A stretch of DNA of 64,000 nucleotides from Cymodocea nodosa. Taxonomy: Eukaryota; Streptophyta; Magnoliopsida; Alismatales; Cymodoceaceae. Position numbers and translations under genes: made by a program. Every line of letters begins with the position of its first letter. Positions within the stretch are counted from its first letter, which is position 1. The notes below the pieces were generated by a model. It was not told the DNA's origin, did not search any database, and saw only the letters and a list, made by a program, of their open reading frames with translations. Positions 43,711 to 55,090 of this stretch are shown here, piece after piece. The stretch lies in NCBI GenBank assembly GCA_036874045.1, contig CM072341.1, positions 13,156,501 through 13,220,500 of the forward strand. The letters run 5' to 3'.

Positions 43711-45245
43711 TCTAGTAAATATGCCCTACACACACCTTTGAAAGGTAGCTGGTGCATTGCATAATTCGAATGGCATTCTTTAAAAGCATAAGTTCCATTA
43801 GGACAGGTGAAAGTTGTTTTCTCTTGATCCTCTAATGCTACTGGAATTTGATTATACCCTGAATACCCGTCTAGGAAACAAAAATATTCTTGCCCTGCTA
43901 ATCTTTCCAACATTTGATCTATAAAAGGTAAGGGAAAATGATCTTTCCTAGTCACAGCATTCAGATTTCTATAGTCTATACATACTCTCCAGCCTGATTG
44001 AATTCTAGTAGGTATCAAGTCTTGACTTTCATTCCTAATAACTGTTAATCCTGATTTCTTGGGAACTACATGGATTGGACTAACCCACGAGCTATCAGAA
44101 ATCGGATATATTATATCATTATCTAACCATTTAATTATCTCCTTCCTAACTATTTCCTTAAGGTTTGGATTTAATCTCCTCTCAAGAATTCTAACAGGTT
44201 TAACATTCTCTTCTAAATATATGTGGTGACACCATAAAGTTGAACTTAACCCTTTTATATCAGTCATAGTCCATCCTATTGCTTCTTTATAACTTTTTAC
44301 TACATCTTTTAATTTAGCTATTTGATCCTCTTTCAAATCTGAAGCAATAATGATTGGACAGGTCCGTTTATCTTCCAGAAATATATATGTTAATTCAAGA
44401 GGTAAAGGTTTTAATTCTAAATGCTGCCCATCAGAAGCTAGAGCTCCTAATTGAACATCATCTTTTTTAAAATTAATTTCTTCCTGATCTCCTTCTATAT
44501 TTATGCTTTCACTTTCTTCTAAAGTTTCAGAATTGATTTGCCTATTTAATTCTTCTTGAATCACATCATCTAACATATCTCCTTCATCCTCTAAAAAGTC
44601 TATGGTATGTAAGGACATTTCTAACTCCTTAAACCTTTCTCGTTTGAAAATATTTAATTGAGTATCCTCATTACCATATGCTAACTTCATTACTCCAGTT
44701 TTATAATTTATAACACCCCCTGATGTTGCTAAAAATGGCCTTCCCAAAATTAAAGATGTATCACTATTTTTATGCTTAATTTGTTGGGAATCCAAAATTA
44801 CAATATCAATAGGATATATAAAATTTTTGATTTTAATTAAGACATCCTTTATTTTTCCTTTAGGATATCTTATACTTCTATCAGCTAATTGAATAACCGT
44901 ACTAGTAAGAGTTAAGCCTTCTAATCCTAAGGATGCAAATATATCACTTGGCATAACATTTATACCTGCACCTAAGTCTATTAAGGTTCTTTCTAGAATG
45001 GTATTTCCTATGGTGCATGATATAACAGGGATTCCAGGATCAGATAACTTTTTAGGAATTTGTGGCAGAAATAGGGAACTACTTTGCTCAGCTAAAAAGA
45101 CATTTCTAAGAACTTTTCGCTCTCTTTTCTTAGTACACCAATCCTTCAGAAATTTAGCACAAGGTGGCATATTCTGCAATAGATCTAACAAAGGAATGTT
45201 AACTTGTACTTTTTCAAAAATCTCTGATTTTTTCTTGTTTTTCAA
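43707..45245 (-). pseudogene. Gypsy protease and N-terminal reverse transcriptase, minus-strand copy
   Basis: Reads EIFEKVQVNIPLLDLLQNMP, then an aspartic protease LIDLGAGINVMPS (DLGA rather than the usual DSGA, as in many Athila/Tat proteases) and ILGRPFLAT. The RT then starts DSSWVSPIHVVPKKSG and continues GWRVCIDYRNLNAVTRKDHF, FCFLDGYSGYNQI and TTFTCPNGTYAF. A one-base loss after TYAFK throws the frame at LCNAPATFQ, where a TAG also lies. The open frame begins with a TTG, not ATG: it is the continuation of gag-pol after a small deletion near 45220, since the plus-strand copy reads through there. Confidence 0.92.
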
Positions 45246-46164
45246 GAATTGTTTGTTGTAATCTTTCAGGATAGGGTGCTAAAGATTTTGATTTCAAAGA
45301 CTCTTTTTCTTTCAGTTGATTTGTTTGATTATTTTTAGCTTCAATTGCATATTCAGATTGTTCTTTAGTGATTTCTAGATTTTCAGCTATTACATTTTCA
45401 TTATCATTTTGATTTTTACTCTTGTCTGCCTTCATATCATTTTCATTTTGAGTTCTTGGTGGTATATCAGTTCCAGATCTTAATGTTACACATACATCTT
45501 CCAGATTTTCATTACTTTCATGATGTTTTTGTATATCATTTTCGTGATTATGATCTTCAATTGTTTTTAGTTTTAAAGTGCATTCTTTAAATTCTCTTAC
45601 ATTTGTGTTTTCTGTTTGTTGTATATTTTGCAAGTTGTGCAGGTTTATAACATTATAATTTTCATTGTCCTGTTGTAAAACTTGTATTTTCATTGCATTT
45701 TTGTCTAATGCTTTTAATTTTGTTTCTAGATCATCTAATTTCATTGCATTCAATTTTTTATCAATTTTCTTTATGGCTTTTTCAGTTTCATAAATTATAT
45801 CCTGTTTAGGTTCTGAATATGCCTCCTTATAGTTTAATTGGTTGACTTCTTGTTGTTGACACACAAAGTATTCCAGTTTGTCTAGATTTTGCTCTATACT
45901 ATGCTCTAGTCTGTCATAGCTATCCCAAACTTCAGTGTCTCTCATCATATTACACATTCTATACTGACCATCAGTTGGGTAAACTATAGGATTCTCATAC
46001 TCGGCTCTATTATATTGAGGATAATTCATTTGTTGTTCATGGGATTTATCAATCTGTAAATGTCTCAATTTCAAACAATCAGAAATGTCGGGTCCTTCAG
46101 AATTGTAGAATTCACATATGCTAATTAAAGGTTTCAGAAATCTTTGAGCATAAGCATATGCCAT
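45214..46164 (-). pseudogene. Gypsy gag, minus-strand copy
   Basis: From ATG at 46164 (MAYAYAQRF, matched by MAYTYARKF in the plus copy) to a stop at 45214, 316 codons. Open codons upstream to 46242 lack an ATG. The visible parts are CEFYNSEGPDISDC, EQQMNYPQYNRAEYENP, a long Lys/Glu/Asn/Gln coiled-coil-prone stretch, and VCVTLRSGTDIPPR near the end (the LRSG tract is usual in Athila gags). A capsid domain and CCHC knuckle are not seen, so this gag may be shortened. Ends 30 nt inside the pol frame. Confidence 0.8.
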
Positions 46165-46253
46165 ATTCTCAATTACAAAAGAAAACACACAACTCTGACT
46201 ATTAAAATGAAACAGCTCTAACAGTTGCTTATATCTATTCAATTCAATTCAAT

Positions 46254-46271
46254 TCCCCGGCAACGACGCCA
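46254..46271 (-). promoter_or_regulatory. Primer-binding site complementary to tRNA-Asp
   Basis: TGGCGTCGTTGCCGGGGA on the minus strand differs at one base from the complement of the plant tRNA-Asp 3' end used by Athila/Tat elements (TGGCGCCGTTGCCGGGGA). It lies 7 nt from the LTR edge at 46279, fixing the 5' side of this element. Confidence 0.92.
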
Positions 46272-46278
46272 TAAAACT

Positions 46279-48141
46279 TGTTCGTGTTTTCCCAACACTA
46301 CACTAGAAAAACTTAGATTTGTTACTTCTATTTTTACTTAATTAATTTATCTTTATGCCTATTCTTTCTTTTAGAAGTAAACAAACAACTTTTAATACAA
46401 TTTAGATATTAATTCCTATTTGTACTTTAACTGCAAGTGCACAGTGTCTATTGTATCAGTGTGCAAGTACAGGTCGATCTCACAGGGAATTGCTGACGAA
46501 TTTAAGAAATGTTTGATTGTGAACAATTCAAATTTATATTCAATAAGCACTCCGTTGAGTTACAGTTAACTCAACGGACTAAGTTCGTTGAGTTATGGCT
46601 AACTCAACGGGTTATCCTCGTGGACTTAAGTTAACTCCACGAGCCTGTCTCTTCTTTATAATACTGCTATTTACAGAGGAATTCGGCCAACCATTGGGCG
46701 ATTCTACAAATTGTAAATAACATCAATTAAGTTTTTTAATGCTAGTTAACATTGGATTTATCATTATGGAATACTAACATTCAGATGATTCAAACAGTAA
46801 CCATTAAAATCTTTAAGTTGTTTTGTACGAACCAATTTCAGTAAACTGTAAAATTAAAACTTACATACAACAATCATAAAACTGATACAGATAACATTAA
46901 TCACGATACAACACAAACAATACAACACTCAAATACAACATACAAACAAAGATAAATTGTTTTTGGTATTTTTGTTTTGATGTGAACATGGAAATGGGCG
47001 AAAGGTGAAATGTAAAGTAATGTCACTTGATAGTAAATACTTCCGACACTACTTGCAACGCGATTACACCACTGAAAATTGAACTACTTACAATTTTGTC
47101 TCCTCTCCCTATAAAATCGCGAGTCCAAAATTGCAAGATGATCTCCTCTTCAGCATATAGGCATCAATCCGAAGCCAAGGCTAAAAGCTTTACGATCTCC
47201 TGAAATATGAGTCGGTGCTTGGTGAAAATGTCTTCCCTTCCCGTGACGCGATCACTCCTCACAGTGGTTGTCAGGCACTGTGTTTAGCTCGAAATCGACC
47301 CAACATCAAGCAAGTATCCTCAGAGGCCTCCGATGATTGGTGATTATGGTGGTGATAACGATGGTTGGTGTGATACTTCGGAGAATCACCGATACTGTCT
47401 GCAAAAAGCTCGGTGCTCCTCCTCTGTATACACTAGCCGTCCATCGATCACACTCTTTCTTTTTTTCTTCTTTTCTTTTATATTTCTTCAATGGTAACTG
47501 CTTCTGCTTGAATGATCGGTTGGATTTTCTTCCTTTAGATCAACGGTGATGATTTCTTTCTCCCTACGCGATTGAATTCCTACGTGATACGTGCGAACGT
47601 GGTTTTTCCTTCCAACTGTCTGTTCCTGCAACCGCTACAGTGGCATATTAGAAAATATATAGTCCGTGGAGTTACAGATAACTCAACGAACTTCCTTCGT
47701 TGATTTAACTATAAAACACGTGCAAAAATAACAACTTAAGTTTATAATGCTAACCTAACGCGTTGCCTTAGTGTATCTTCATGTAACTCAACGCGTGCAG
47801 TTATACTAACTTAACGAGTTATAACGTAAGTAAATCTACCAGCTCTCAACACGTGTCAACAGCAGTTTAAACATAAAATAACATTTCGGAGAGTTACAGG
47901 TATAACTATCCGATGCTCAGATGCATTTTCGGATACTTAAGAATTTCACAGCCTGCAATTTACCAACAGTTCATAAATGTACTAAATTAACATTAATTCC
48001 CCAAAATTAAGCAGATTCTTCAATTAAAGCATATAATAGTACAATTATAACATAATAGCTTAATTCTCATATGATAAGCTAAATATTATGTAATTAACCA
48101 TCATTTAATCGTTAATAATATGCACTTTTTCATTCTAAACA
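46279..48141 (-). repeat. 5' LTR of the minus-strand gypsy element
   Basis: 1,863 bp with TG (46279) and CA (48141) ends; on its own strand it starts TGTTTAGAATGAAAAAGTGC. It carries a TATA-like ATATAAAAG (minus strand, about 47486) and three successive palindromes at 46552-46641. No 3' LTR in the same orientation is found at the other end of the element (about 39556). Confidence 0.88.
46552..46641. repeat. Cluster of three palindromes in the gypsy LTR
   Basis: 46552-46577: CCGTTGAGTTA - 4 bp - TAACTCAACGG (perfect). 46586-46609: CGTTGAGTTA - TGGC - TAACTCAACG (perfect). 46619-46641: CGTGGACTTA - AGT - TAACTCCACG (one mismatch). Each contains a CNGTTR-like core, and two of them AACGG, compatible with MYB-type binding. 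That function is inference. Confidence 0.9.
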
Positions 48142-48332
48142 ATAACTGTCGAGTTTTATAAAATGACTAACGAACAGATAAGTTTTCTATCTTCAGTCAT
48201 GTGCTTTGCAGGTGCAAAAACTCGAAGAGCTACAGATAAGTGTTCGAGTTTTTACAATACTTAAAGGATAAGTGTTCGACTAAAACGAATACTTACAAGA
48301 ACTAGAAGAGTTACAAGAAGATACAATACAAA
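48142..48332 (+). repeat. Copia LTR fragment, plus orientation
   Basis: Matches 30300-30470 of the solo LTR (AAAACT-GAAGAG-TA-AGATAA-TGTTCGAGTTTTTA, GGATAAGTGTTCGACTAAA). Abuts the minus-strand gypsy LTR on one side and a plus-oriented gypsy LTR piece on the other. Confidence 0.65.
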
Positions 48333-48805
48333 GAAAAACCACGATTGCACGTATCACGTAGGAATTCACTCATTGAATGAAGAAGAAATCGCCATCATTG
48401 ATATGAATGAAGGAAATCCAACTGATCATCTAAGTAGAAGCAGTTACTACAGAAAGAAATATAAAAGAAGAGGAGAAAGACAAAGAAAGTGTGTATGTGT
48501 AGAGGTGGAGAACCACACTAACTATAGGAAGTGTTGGAAGTTCCCTGAAGCTCCACATCACCACCAAAATCACCAACCATCAGAGGTATGTGAGGATACT
48601 TTCCGGATGTTGGGTCGATTCCGAGCAAAACACGGTGACTAACAACCACTATGAGGAGTGATCACGTCGCGGGAAGGGAAGTCATTTTCACCAAGCACCA
48701 ACTCATATCTCAGGAGGTCGTAAAGTTTCTAGCCTTGGTTTCAGGTTGATGCCAGTATGCTGAAGAGAAGGTCATCTTACAATTCTTGATTCGCGATTCT
48801 ATAGG
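48333..48805 (+). repeat. Gypsy LTR fragment, plus orientation, middle part
   Basis: Matches the middle of the family LTR (CCACG-TTGCACGTATCACGTAGGAATTC, GAAATATAAAAGAA, then GTATGTGAGGATACTTTCCGG, GTGATCACGTCGCGGGAAGGGAAG). The 89-codon open frame in it is not a gene. Confidence 0.75.
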
Positions 48806-50146
48806 GCAATGCAGTCATCACATATCCCTAAATTGATATTCTTCAGCTTAGGGATTTTCCCTTCTACCACTAAAACCTTCAGTCCATTCTCATTGAGGTA
48901 TCCCAATCTTTTATGCCATAGGTTAATGTCTTCAGTATCACTGATTGCTATAGTAGTATCATCTTGATCTGATGTCAAATATAAGGTGACAGTCCTCTGT
49001 CCTAAGGCAACAATTCTTGCACCTTTAGTTACCTTCCATTTGCCTGCACCAAAGTTAATCCGGTAATCATCATTGTCTAGGGAACTTATGAAAATTAATT
49101 ACTTTGCAAGATCAGGAACATATCTGACTTCCTGCAATTTCCATATCCCTTGTTTTATTTTTATGTATACCTCTCCTTTTCCCAACACATCCAAGCTTGT
49201 GTTGTTAGCAAGGTACACTTTCTTCACAGGAGTTGCATGATAATTGTGTAATAAATCTTTCTTGTAGGTAGTGTAGAATGAAGCTCCTAAGTCTAGTACC
49301 CATGAGTCAATGGAACTATTCACACAACATACTAGGGCATCATCTAAATCATAGAAGGCAACATTTGCTCATGCTCCTTCGGATTCCTTCCCTTTGCTAT
49401 TTTTCTTGGGATCCTTACACTGTGACTTAAAGTACCCCCATTGATTATAGTTCCAACATTTAATCTCTAATCTCACTTTTCTTGTACCTCTGGACCTTAA
49501 CCTTCCTTTGTATTTAAATTGTTTTGATTTACTTCTCCCTCTACTTTCAACACTAAGGATAAAGGTTGAATATGATAATTCACTTTTCCTGCAAATATCC
49601 TCACTCAAAATTAAATCTCGGATGTCACTCATTTGAAGCTTTTCATGACCTAGTGAACTACTTACACCAATCACAACAAGAGACCAATTTTCTAGTAATG
49701 AGGATAATAAAATCAAAGCCCTGACTTCATCATCAAATACTATAATCTATTGAATGCAGTTGATTCAATATAGTATTTAACTCATTAACGTGGTCTGTAA
49801 CATTTCCACTTTCATACATTTTTAGATTGAATAATCTACGCATGAGAAATACCTTGTTGGTAGTTGATGGCTTCTCATACATGTTGGACAGTGCTTTCAT
49901 CAAGTCAGTTGTTGTTCTCTCCTTGGTAACGTTCAAATGAACATTCCTTGCCAGTAACAACCTGATGAGACCTAATGCTTTCCTATCCAACAACTCCCAC
50001 TCTTCCTAATCCATCTTCTCTAGTTTTCTTCTTAACAAAGGTTGATGAAGATCCTTCTGATACAAACAGTCTTCTATTTGAGACCTCTAGTATCTGAAAT
50101 CTTTTCCATCAAACTTCTTAATCTTGAGCTTTCTATCGTCTGTCAT
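48806..50146 (-). mobile_element. Truncated copia element: gag, protease and GAG-pre-integrase, minus strand
   Basis: From ATG at 50146 (MTDDRKLKIKKFDGKDF) through gag (LLDRKALGLIRLLLARNV, TTTDLMKALSNMYEKPS, MRRLFNLKM, VTDHVNELNTILNQL) to a knuckle reading CWNYNQWGYFKSQC, where one Cys and the His are now Tyr. Next comes the protease DSWVLDLGASFYTT (S to L at the active-site triplet) with LQEVRYVPDLAK, then LWHKRLGYLNENGL at about 48905-48870. Stops after KDFRY and KMD break gag. Integrase and RT are absent: the element is cut off at about 48806 against a gypsy LTR piece. Confidence 0.85.
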
Positions 50147-50170
50147 TCTATTAAACTAAAAAATCTATGT

Positions 50171-50181
50171 CTCTGATACCA
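50171..50181 (-). promoter_or_regulatory. Copia primer-binding site (initiator tRNA-Met type)
   Basis: TGGTATCAGAG on the minus strand, two bases from the LTR edge: the classic copia PBS. Confidence 0.88.
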
Positions 50182-50183
50182 GT

Positions 50184-51663
50184 TGTTAAGATCGGGTGTT
50201 ACCATCCATGCTAAAACCTCAAGGTGTTAGCAAAGACTCCTCAACATCCTATTAAAGGTTCTAGCAACTAGTCGCATGTTGTTCAAGTGTAACCTAAGCA
50301 TTTAGTCCCCAACTTTCAATCATGCCACTTGTCACGGGACAGTGTGAGGCATCTCCTCAACGTAGGCGATTGTTAGGACACACACCACCTACAAACACAT
50401 GTTGGGCACCCAACATAACCAACACTCAAAAGTTTTTAGATATAAACTTCAGTAAACCAACCTCTTGAGTTTTCAAGTCAAAACTCAAACCAACTTGAGT
50501 GAAGCTTTAAGGTTGAAGCCACAAACCAAATGATCCTTCTTGGATCAGACTTTCAACACAATTTGGGAGCTTTGAGAATCTTCTTCTGAATTCTACTTTC
50601 AGCTTGTTCTCTCTATATTGAATCTAACATGTGCTTTCTATCATGGAAGAGGATTTGTAATATCTTTTCTCTCTATATGTGATTGTATATGTAATCTCTC
50701 TCTTACTAACTCTACCTAATATTGAATGATTTGTCTATATTTATACTTGTAAGTCCAACGATCATATTTTCTCTTCAACGAATTGATTCTACTGTACTTA
50801 TTGAATTGTTAGGTCCAAATATGATAAGTTATCATTCTATATACTGTCCTTTATGTAACCTTCTGATTCCTTTTGATTTTTGAATAATTAAATTTATAAC
50901 ATTCCGTAAACTCAAACAATTATCTTGTAACTCTTCGAAAAACACGAATAGTTATACTTGTCATGTGATCCTTTAAGTTCTATACGTGAGTCTTTAAGTT
51001 CGGATAGTTGTAATTGTAACTCTTCGAAAAACTCGAACAGTTATTCTATAACTATCCGAAAAACTCAAACAGTTATACTTCAAGGCTTTCTAATTTTCAC
51101 CACGTGCGTATTTAAATAACTTAACTATTCAAATAGTTAGCTTCCTAACTTTTCGAATCCAACATACTTTCGAATAGTTACCTATTGTAACTTACCAAAG
51201 GTCTTGAACAGATATCTTCTAACATTTCTAACTATCACCATGTGCGTATTTAAGTGACTTAAGTTTCGGATAATTAGCCTTCCTAACTTTTTGATTTCAG
51301 AAAATTTCCAGATAGTGAACTTCTTAACCTTCCAATCATTTGAACAACAATCCTCCTAACTTTCTGAAGGACTTCTAATTTCAGATAGTTAACTTTCTAA
51401 CTCTCCAAAAGAATTTCTACTACTTTAAATTGTCTTTCGAATACTTAGCTGAGAACTGATTGAACTTCTTGACTTTATCTTTCTACTTTGAATGAACTAC
51501 TTATAATGTGATATCTTCTAGATTTCTTATGCAACAATCGTCTGGTCTATTTGGCTGCAATTTACTTTGACTTTTTCATCTGAATCTGTTCATCCCCCAA
51601 CTTGTGAAATACATAAACTTCTAACATAAATGTTTGCATTATCAAAACATAAGGATTCTAACA
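50184..51663 (-). repeat. 5' LTR of the truncated copia element
   Basis: 1,480 bp with TG...CA ends; on its strand it begins TGTTAGAATCCTTATG and ends CTTAACA. The body is filled with reiterated phrases such as AACTATTCGAGTTTTTC and TTCGGATAGTTA (seen on plus as GAAAAACTCGAACAGTTA), each diverged. Confidence 0.87.
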
Positions 51664-52221
51664 ATTCACACCTTTGGAGATCCTTCTGTATGATTGCTTG
51701 TAGTGGAGCAAAGGAGGTCATCTAGGAGGAGGGGGAAGATGCCTAAGCTCACCAACCTTAGAGGAAAGTTCTTTCACAATCTTGGATGGAAGAGGGAGGT
51801 CGAAAATTAAAGATTGGAGTTGCTCCCTTGGCCTTGTTGTGTGGAGGAGAAAGGGAGAGATCCTCTTTCCTTAGTCAACCATCCACTTTTCTCTTCCTTT
51901 GTTATTCATCTATGAAAATAATTCAAACTCCTTCCAATTTGAGACCTCCTAAATTAAGCAAGTCTTGATGATTGATTGATTTAGATCTTCAAGGTTTGGG
52001 AATATGAGATGGATGACCATGGGTTGTTGATTTCCCATGATTTAATCTAAAGGTCCACATCCTTCACCTTTATCAACAACTCAAAAAAATAACATTAATA
52101 TATATGAACATTACATATAAATTCCTATCAGATTATAAAGCAAAAATGAAATGTGCATAATATATTGCTTGCTCAATTAAAGATTATTTGATTTCATATC
52201 TTAATAATATTTCTTTTAAGA
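51664..52221. other. Unassigned repeat-like sequence
   Basis: Purine-rich phrases (GGAGGAGGGGGAAGATG, GGAGAAAGGGAGAGATCC) then AT-rich DNA. The tone is like 52771-53150, so both may be parts of one older element split by the LTR piece at 52222. A 60-codon open frame at 51786 is unsupported. Confidence 0.35.
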
Positions 52222-52770
52222 CAACATTAGTGTATATTCAAGTAACTCACCGCATATAATTATGTTAATTTAACGAGTTATACATGTGTAGCTCACATGA
52301 CATAGTAAAACATTTAAATTTAACACGTACATAATTCTAACTTAATGAGTAAAAATATACTTCAGATACTTACAAACCTTAACTATCCGATGCTCAGACA
52401 CATTTTGGATAGTTAGCACCTAACTTACCGAAAATTTACTTAAGTCATGCATTAAGGTTACAACACGTGTACTCTAGGAAATAATAAAATATTCTTTAAG
52501 CGTTTAAAACATAACTATCCAGTACATAAAATGTAACTCTCCAAAATAACAGACAATTTGGATACTTAAGAATTACAAAGTCTGCAACTCACCGACAATT
52601 CAAAAATATACTTAATTAACACTAATTCCCTGAAATTATGCAGATTCTTTCATTAAGGCATATAATAGTGTAATTATAACATAATGACTTAATTCTCATA
52701 CGATAAGATAAATATTACGTAATTAACCATTATTTAACCATTAATATTATGCACTTTTTCATTCTAAACA
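52222..52770 (-). repeat. Gypsy LTR head fragment, minus orientation
   Basis: Matches 47745-48141 (GTAACTCA-CGC, TTAACGAGTTATA, CTATCCGATGCTCAGA, ATTATAACATAATG-CTTAATTCTCATA) and ends with CATTCTAAACA. Confidence 0.78.
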
Positions 52771-53345
52771 TGTCTTTACTCTAAGTTTAACACTTTTCAA
52801 GATGATAAACTCCTTCAATCAAATGAGTCTTCTAAGGGGTGTCACTTCCATGGCTCTTCTACCAAGTGAAGAAAATGAAATAGAAAATCTTTGAAATTCC
52901 ACCTTTCAAGAATATGCTCAGGCAAGGAGGTTTCAAATGGAGGAATAGAGAAATGGAAGAAAAAGAAGGGGTGTCACTTTCTTCTCAAGATGAAATGAAT
53001 AGGTGTAAGAAGAGAGAAAAATAAAGTGTAGTGTACTAGATGAAATATGGAGAGAGAAAGAGAGAGGAACATAAAGGTATATTTATAAAAATGAATAGAT
53101 GTCTCGTAGGGATGTATCATAACTAAATTATCATGATGAACCTCTAGCACTTCTCTACTTCAATTTACTATCTTTGCCATGTCATTCATTGCATCTTTTC
53201 AAATGAGAATATGTTTTTTAATGTCATCCTTTCTGAGAAAATGTCAACCATGCACGTTTTCATATTATCTCATGCATTCTTCCTTCTTTCTTTGTTGTAG
53301 ATTTAACGAGAACAAGCTTATGGAGACTCATTATATTTTTCCTAA
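52771..53345. other. Unassigned sequence, no gene recognised
   Basis: GA-rich (GGAGAGAGAAAGAGAGAGG at about 53050). No protein family or repeat end identified. Confidence 0.35.
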
Positions 53346-53349
53346 GTCG

Positions 53350-53690
53350 TCGTCTTTGTTAAACAGTTATTCTATAACACTATAAAAACTTGAACAATTA
53401 TTGCATAGCCCTTTGAGTTTTGTCACCTACAGAATATGTAATTTGCAATTCTTATAATATTAGGCATTTCATAAAACTCAAACAGTTATCAATTGTCTAT
53501 ACGTAAAACTTAAACAGTTATCTTAACTCTTCGATTTTCTTAAAGCTACATATGAAAAATATGTGAAAACTTAAAACATTTAAAATACATGTGTGTAAAA
53601 CTTAACTATATGATTTTTTAAAGATAATTCTGTGACTTTTTATAACACTTAATTTTAATTATACAACTTTGGGTAAATTTATACTTAGCT
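53350..53690 (-). repeat. Copia LTR fragment, minus orientation
   Basis: Its reverse complement follows 30100-30400 of the solo LTR (TATAGTTAAGTT-TAC-CACATGT-TTTTAAATGTTTTAAGTT, TTCA-ATGT, GTTCAAGTTTTTATA). Diverged and without ends. Confidence 0.6.
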
Positions 53691-53804
53691 CTTTCTATCA
53701 TTTGAAATTAATTCTTCTTGTCTTCTTTGCTCTTACGTTTCGCTTTTATGATCAAATTTGCAATGTCTTTAATTATTCTTGTAAAAATCATATAGAATGT
53801 CTTT

Positions 53805-53990
53805 TCTTGAAGCATCTTTTATGTAATAATGGTCATATATCAATTTATGCATTATTTAACTATTTAAAACATGCAAAACCTTGAATTCACAATTATCATA
53901 ACATTCTTCATTAAATCACATATAATTGCAATTATAATCTATAAAATGTATAAATTAATATATATATATATATAATGTATAATTTGAAGC
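53805..53990 (+). repeat. About 190-bp direct repeat, copy 1
   Basis: GTCATATATCAATTTAT-CATTATTTAAC, then TTGAATTCACAATTATCATAA and CTTCATTAAATCACATATAA: nearly the same as 54890-55075. The two copies are about 1.08 kb apart, as expected for short LTRs of a small element, but ends and internal coding are not recognised. Confidence 0.8.
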
Positions 53991-54889
53991 CTAAACACAC
54001 CATCATACTTAAGATTTGTTAGTCCCTTACCAAAGTACTAGAGTCTAAACTATAAAATTCACAAACATAACAAAAATAAATAAAACAAATAAAGTTAATC
54101 TAGACCACTTTTATAGGAAACACAACTACACTTAGCATATGCAGCAAGCATTTAAACTCCTAATTCACATTAGTGGTAGAGTTGTGTCTTCAAAGGGTTT
54201 TCAATAGATATATCTATAAAATTTAAAATAAAATATAAAATAAATACAAATAAAATACAAAGATAACAAAAATATATACTTGGTTTCTTAATCATGGATA
54301 AAGTTGCTCTTAAGTAGTCTTAACCTATTAGTTTTACCTTTATTCAATTATTCTCTCACCTTTTTAGTTTAGATTCAAATGCTCATTTAATTTCCATCCT
54401 AAGAAAGTAGAGTATCATATAAATAAGTGTATATGAAAATTACCAAGACTAATAAATAATATACTCAACTTCCTCCAAGTTAATTAAGTAATCTCAAAGA
54501 TCTATCATTAAGTCTATTATATTTTTACTTTTACTCTTTTTTTTAATAGATTACCTTCTACTTCAACACCTTTTTATGCAACCATAATCCTTTTCTTAAG
54601 ACAAAGTTCACTAATTACTTTGTAGTCTTTGTAAGAAGGAGCAATCCTTTTTTTTTTTCTATTACTATTTTTTCACTATTTCTCTTTTTTTTTCATCATT
54701 TTTCTTATTTTTTTTCTCACCCTAGCCTCTTATCCTTAATAATACCTCTCACATCATTGTGTGGAGATAAACAATTTAACATTAGCCATTTTATTCTATC
54801 ATTCTCGTAGGATAATCTTAAGGTATATTTTTAAGTTTTTGTCTAAATTTCATTGTATAGGGATGGGCGATTTAAACTTTAAATTTTCA
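53991..54889. other. Sequence between the two direct repeats
   Basis: AT-rich, with T-runs at 54648-54720. No coding block seen. Confidence 0.4.
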
Positions 54890-55075
54890 TGAAATATATT
54901 TCATGTAATAACAGTCATATATCAATTTATACATTATTTAACCATTTAAAACTTGTAAAACGTTGAATTCACAATTATCATAATATTCTTCATTAAATCA
55001 CATATAATTACAATTATAATCTATAAAATATATAAATTAACATATATATAAAATATACAATTTGAAATCTAAACA
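54890..55075 (+). repeat. About 190-bp direct repeat, copy 2
   Basis: Partner of 53805-53990, same orientation, over 85 per cent alike by eye. Confidence 0.8.
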
Positions 55076-55090
55076 AACAACAGGACATGA

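Noticed and set aside
46540..47710. LTR palindromes considered as a CRISPR-like or tRNA-like structure
   Set aside because: Spacing is irregular, the genome is a plant nuclear one, and no cloverleaf or A/B boxes fit.
48373..48642. 89-codon frame as a small gene
   Set aside because: It is inside a gypsy LTR fragment and is not conserved as a frame in other LTR copies.
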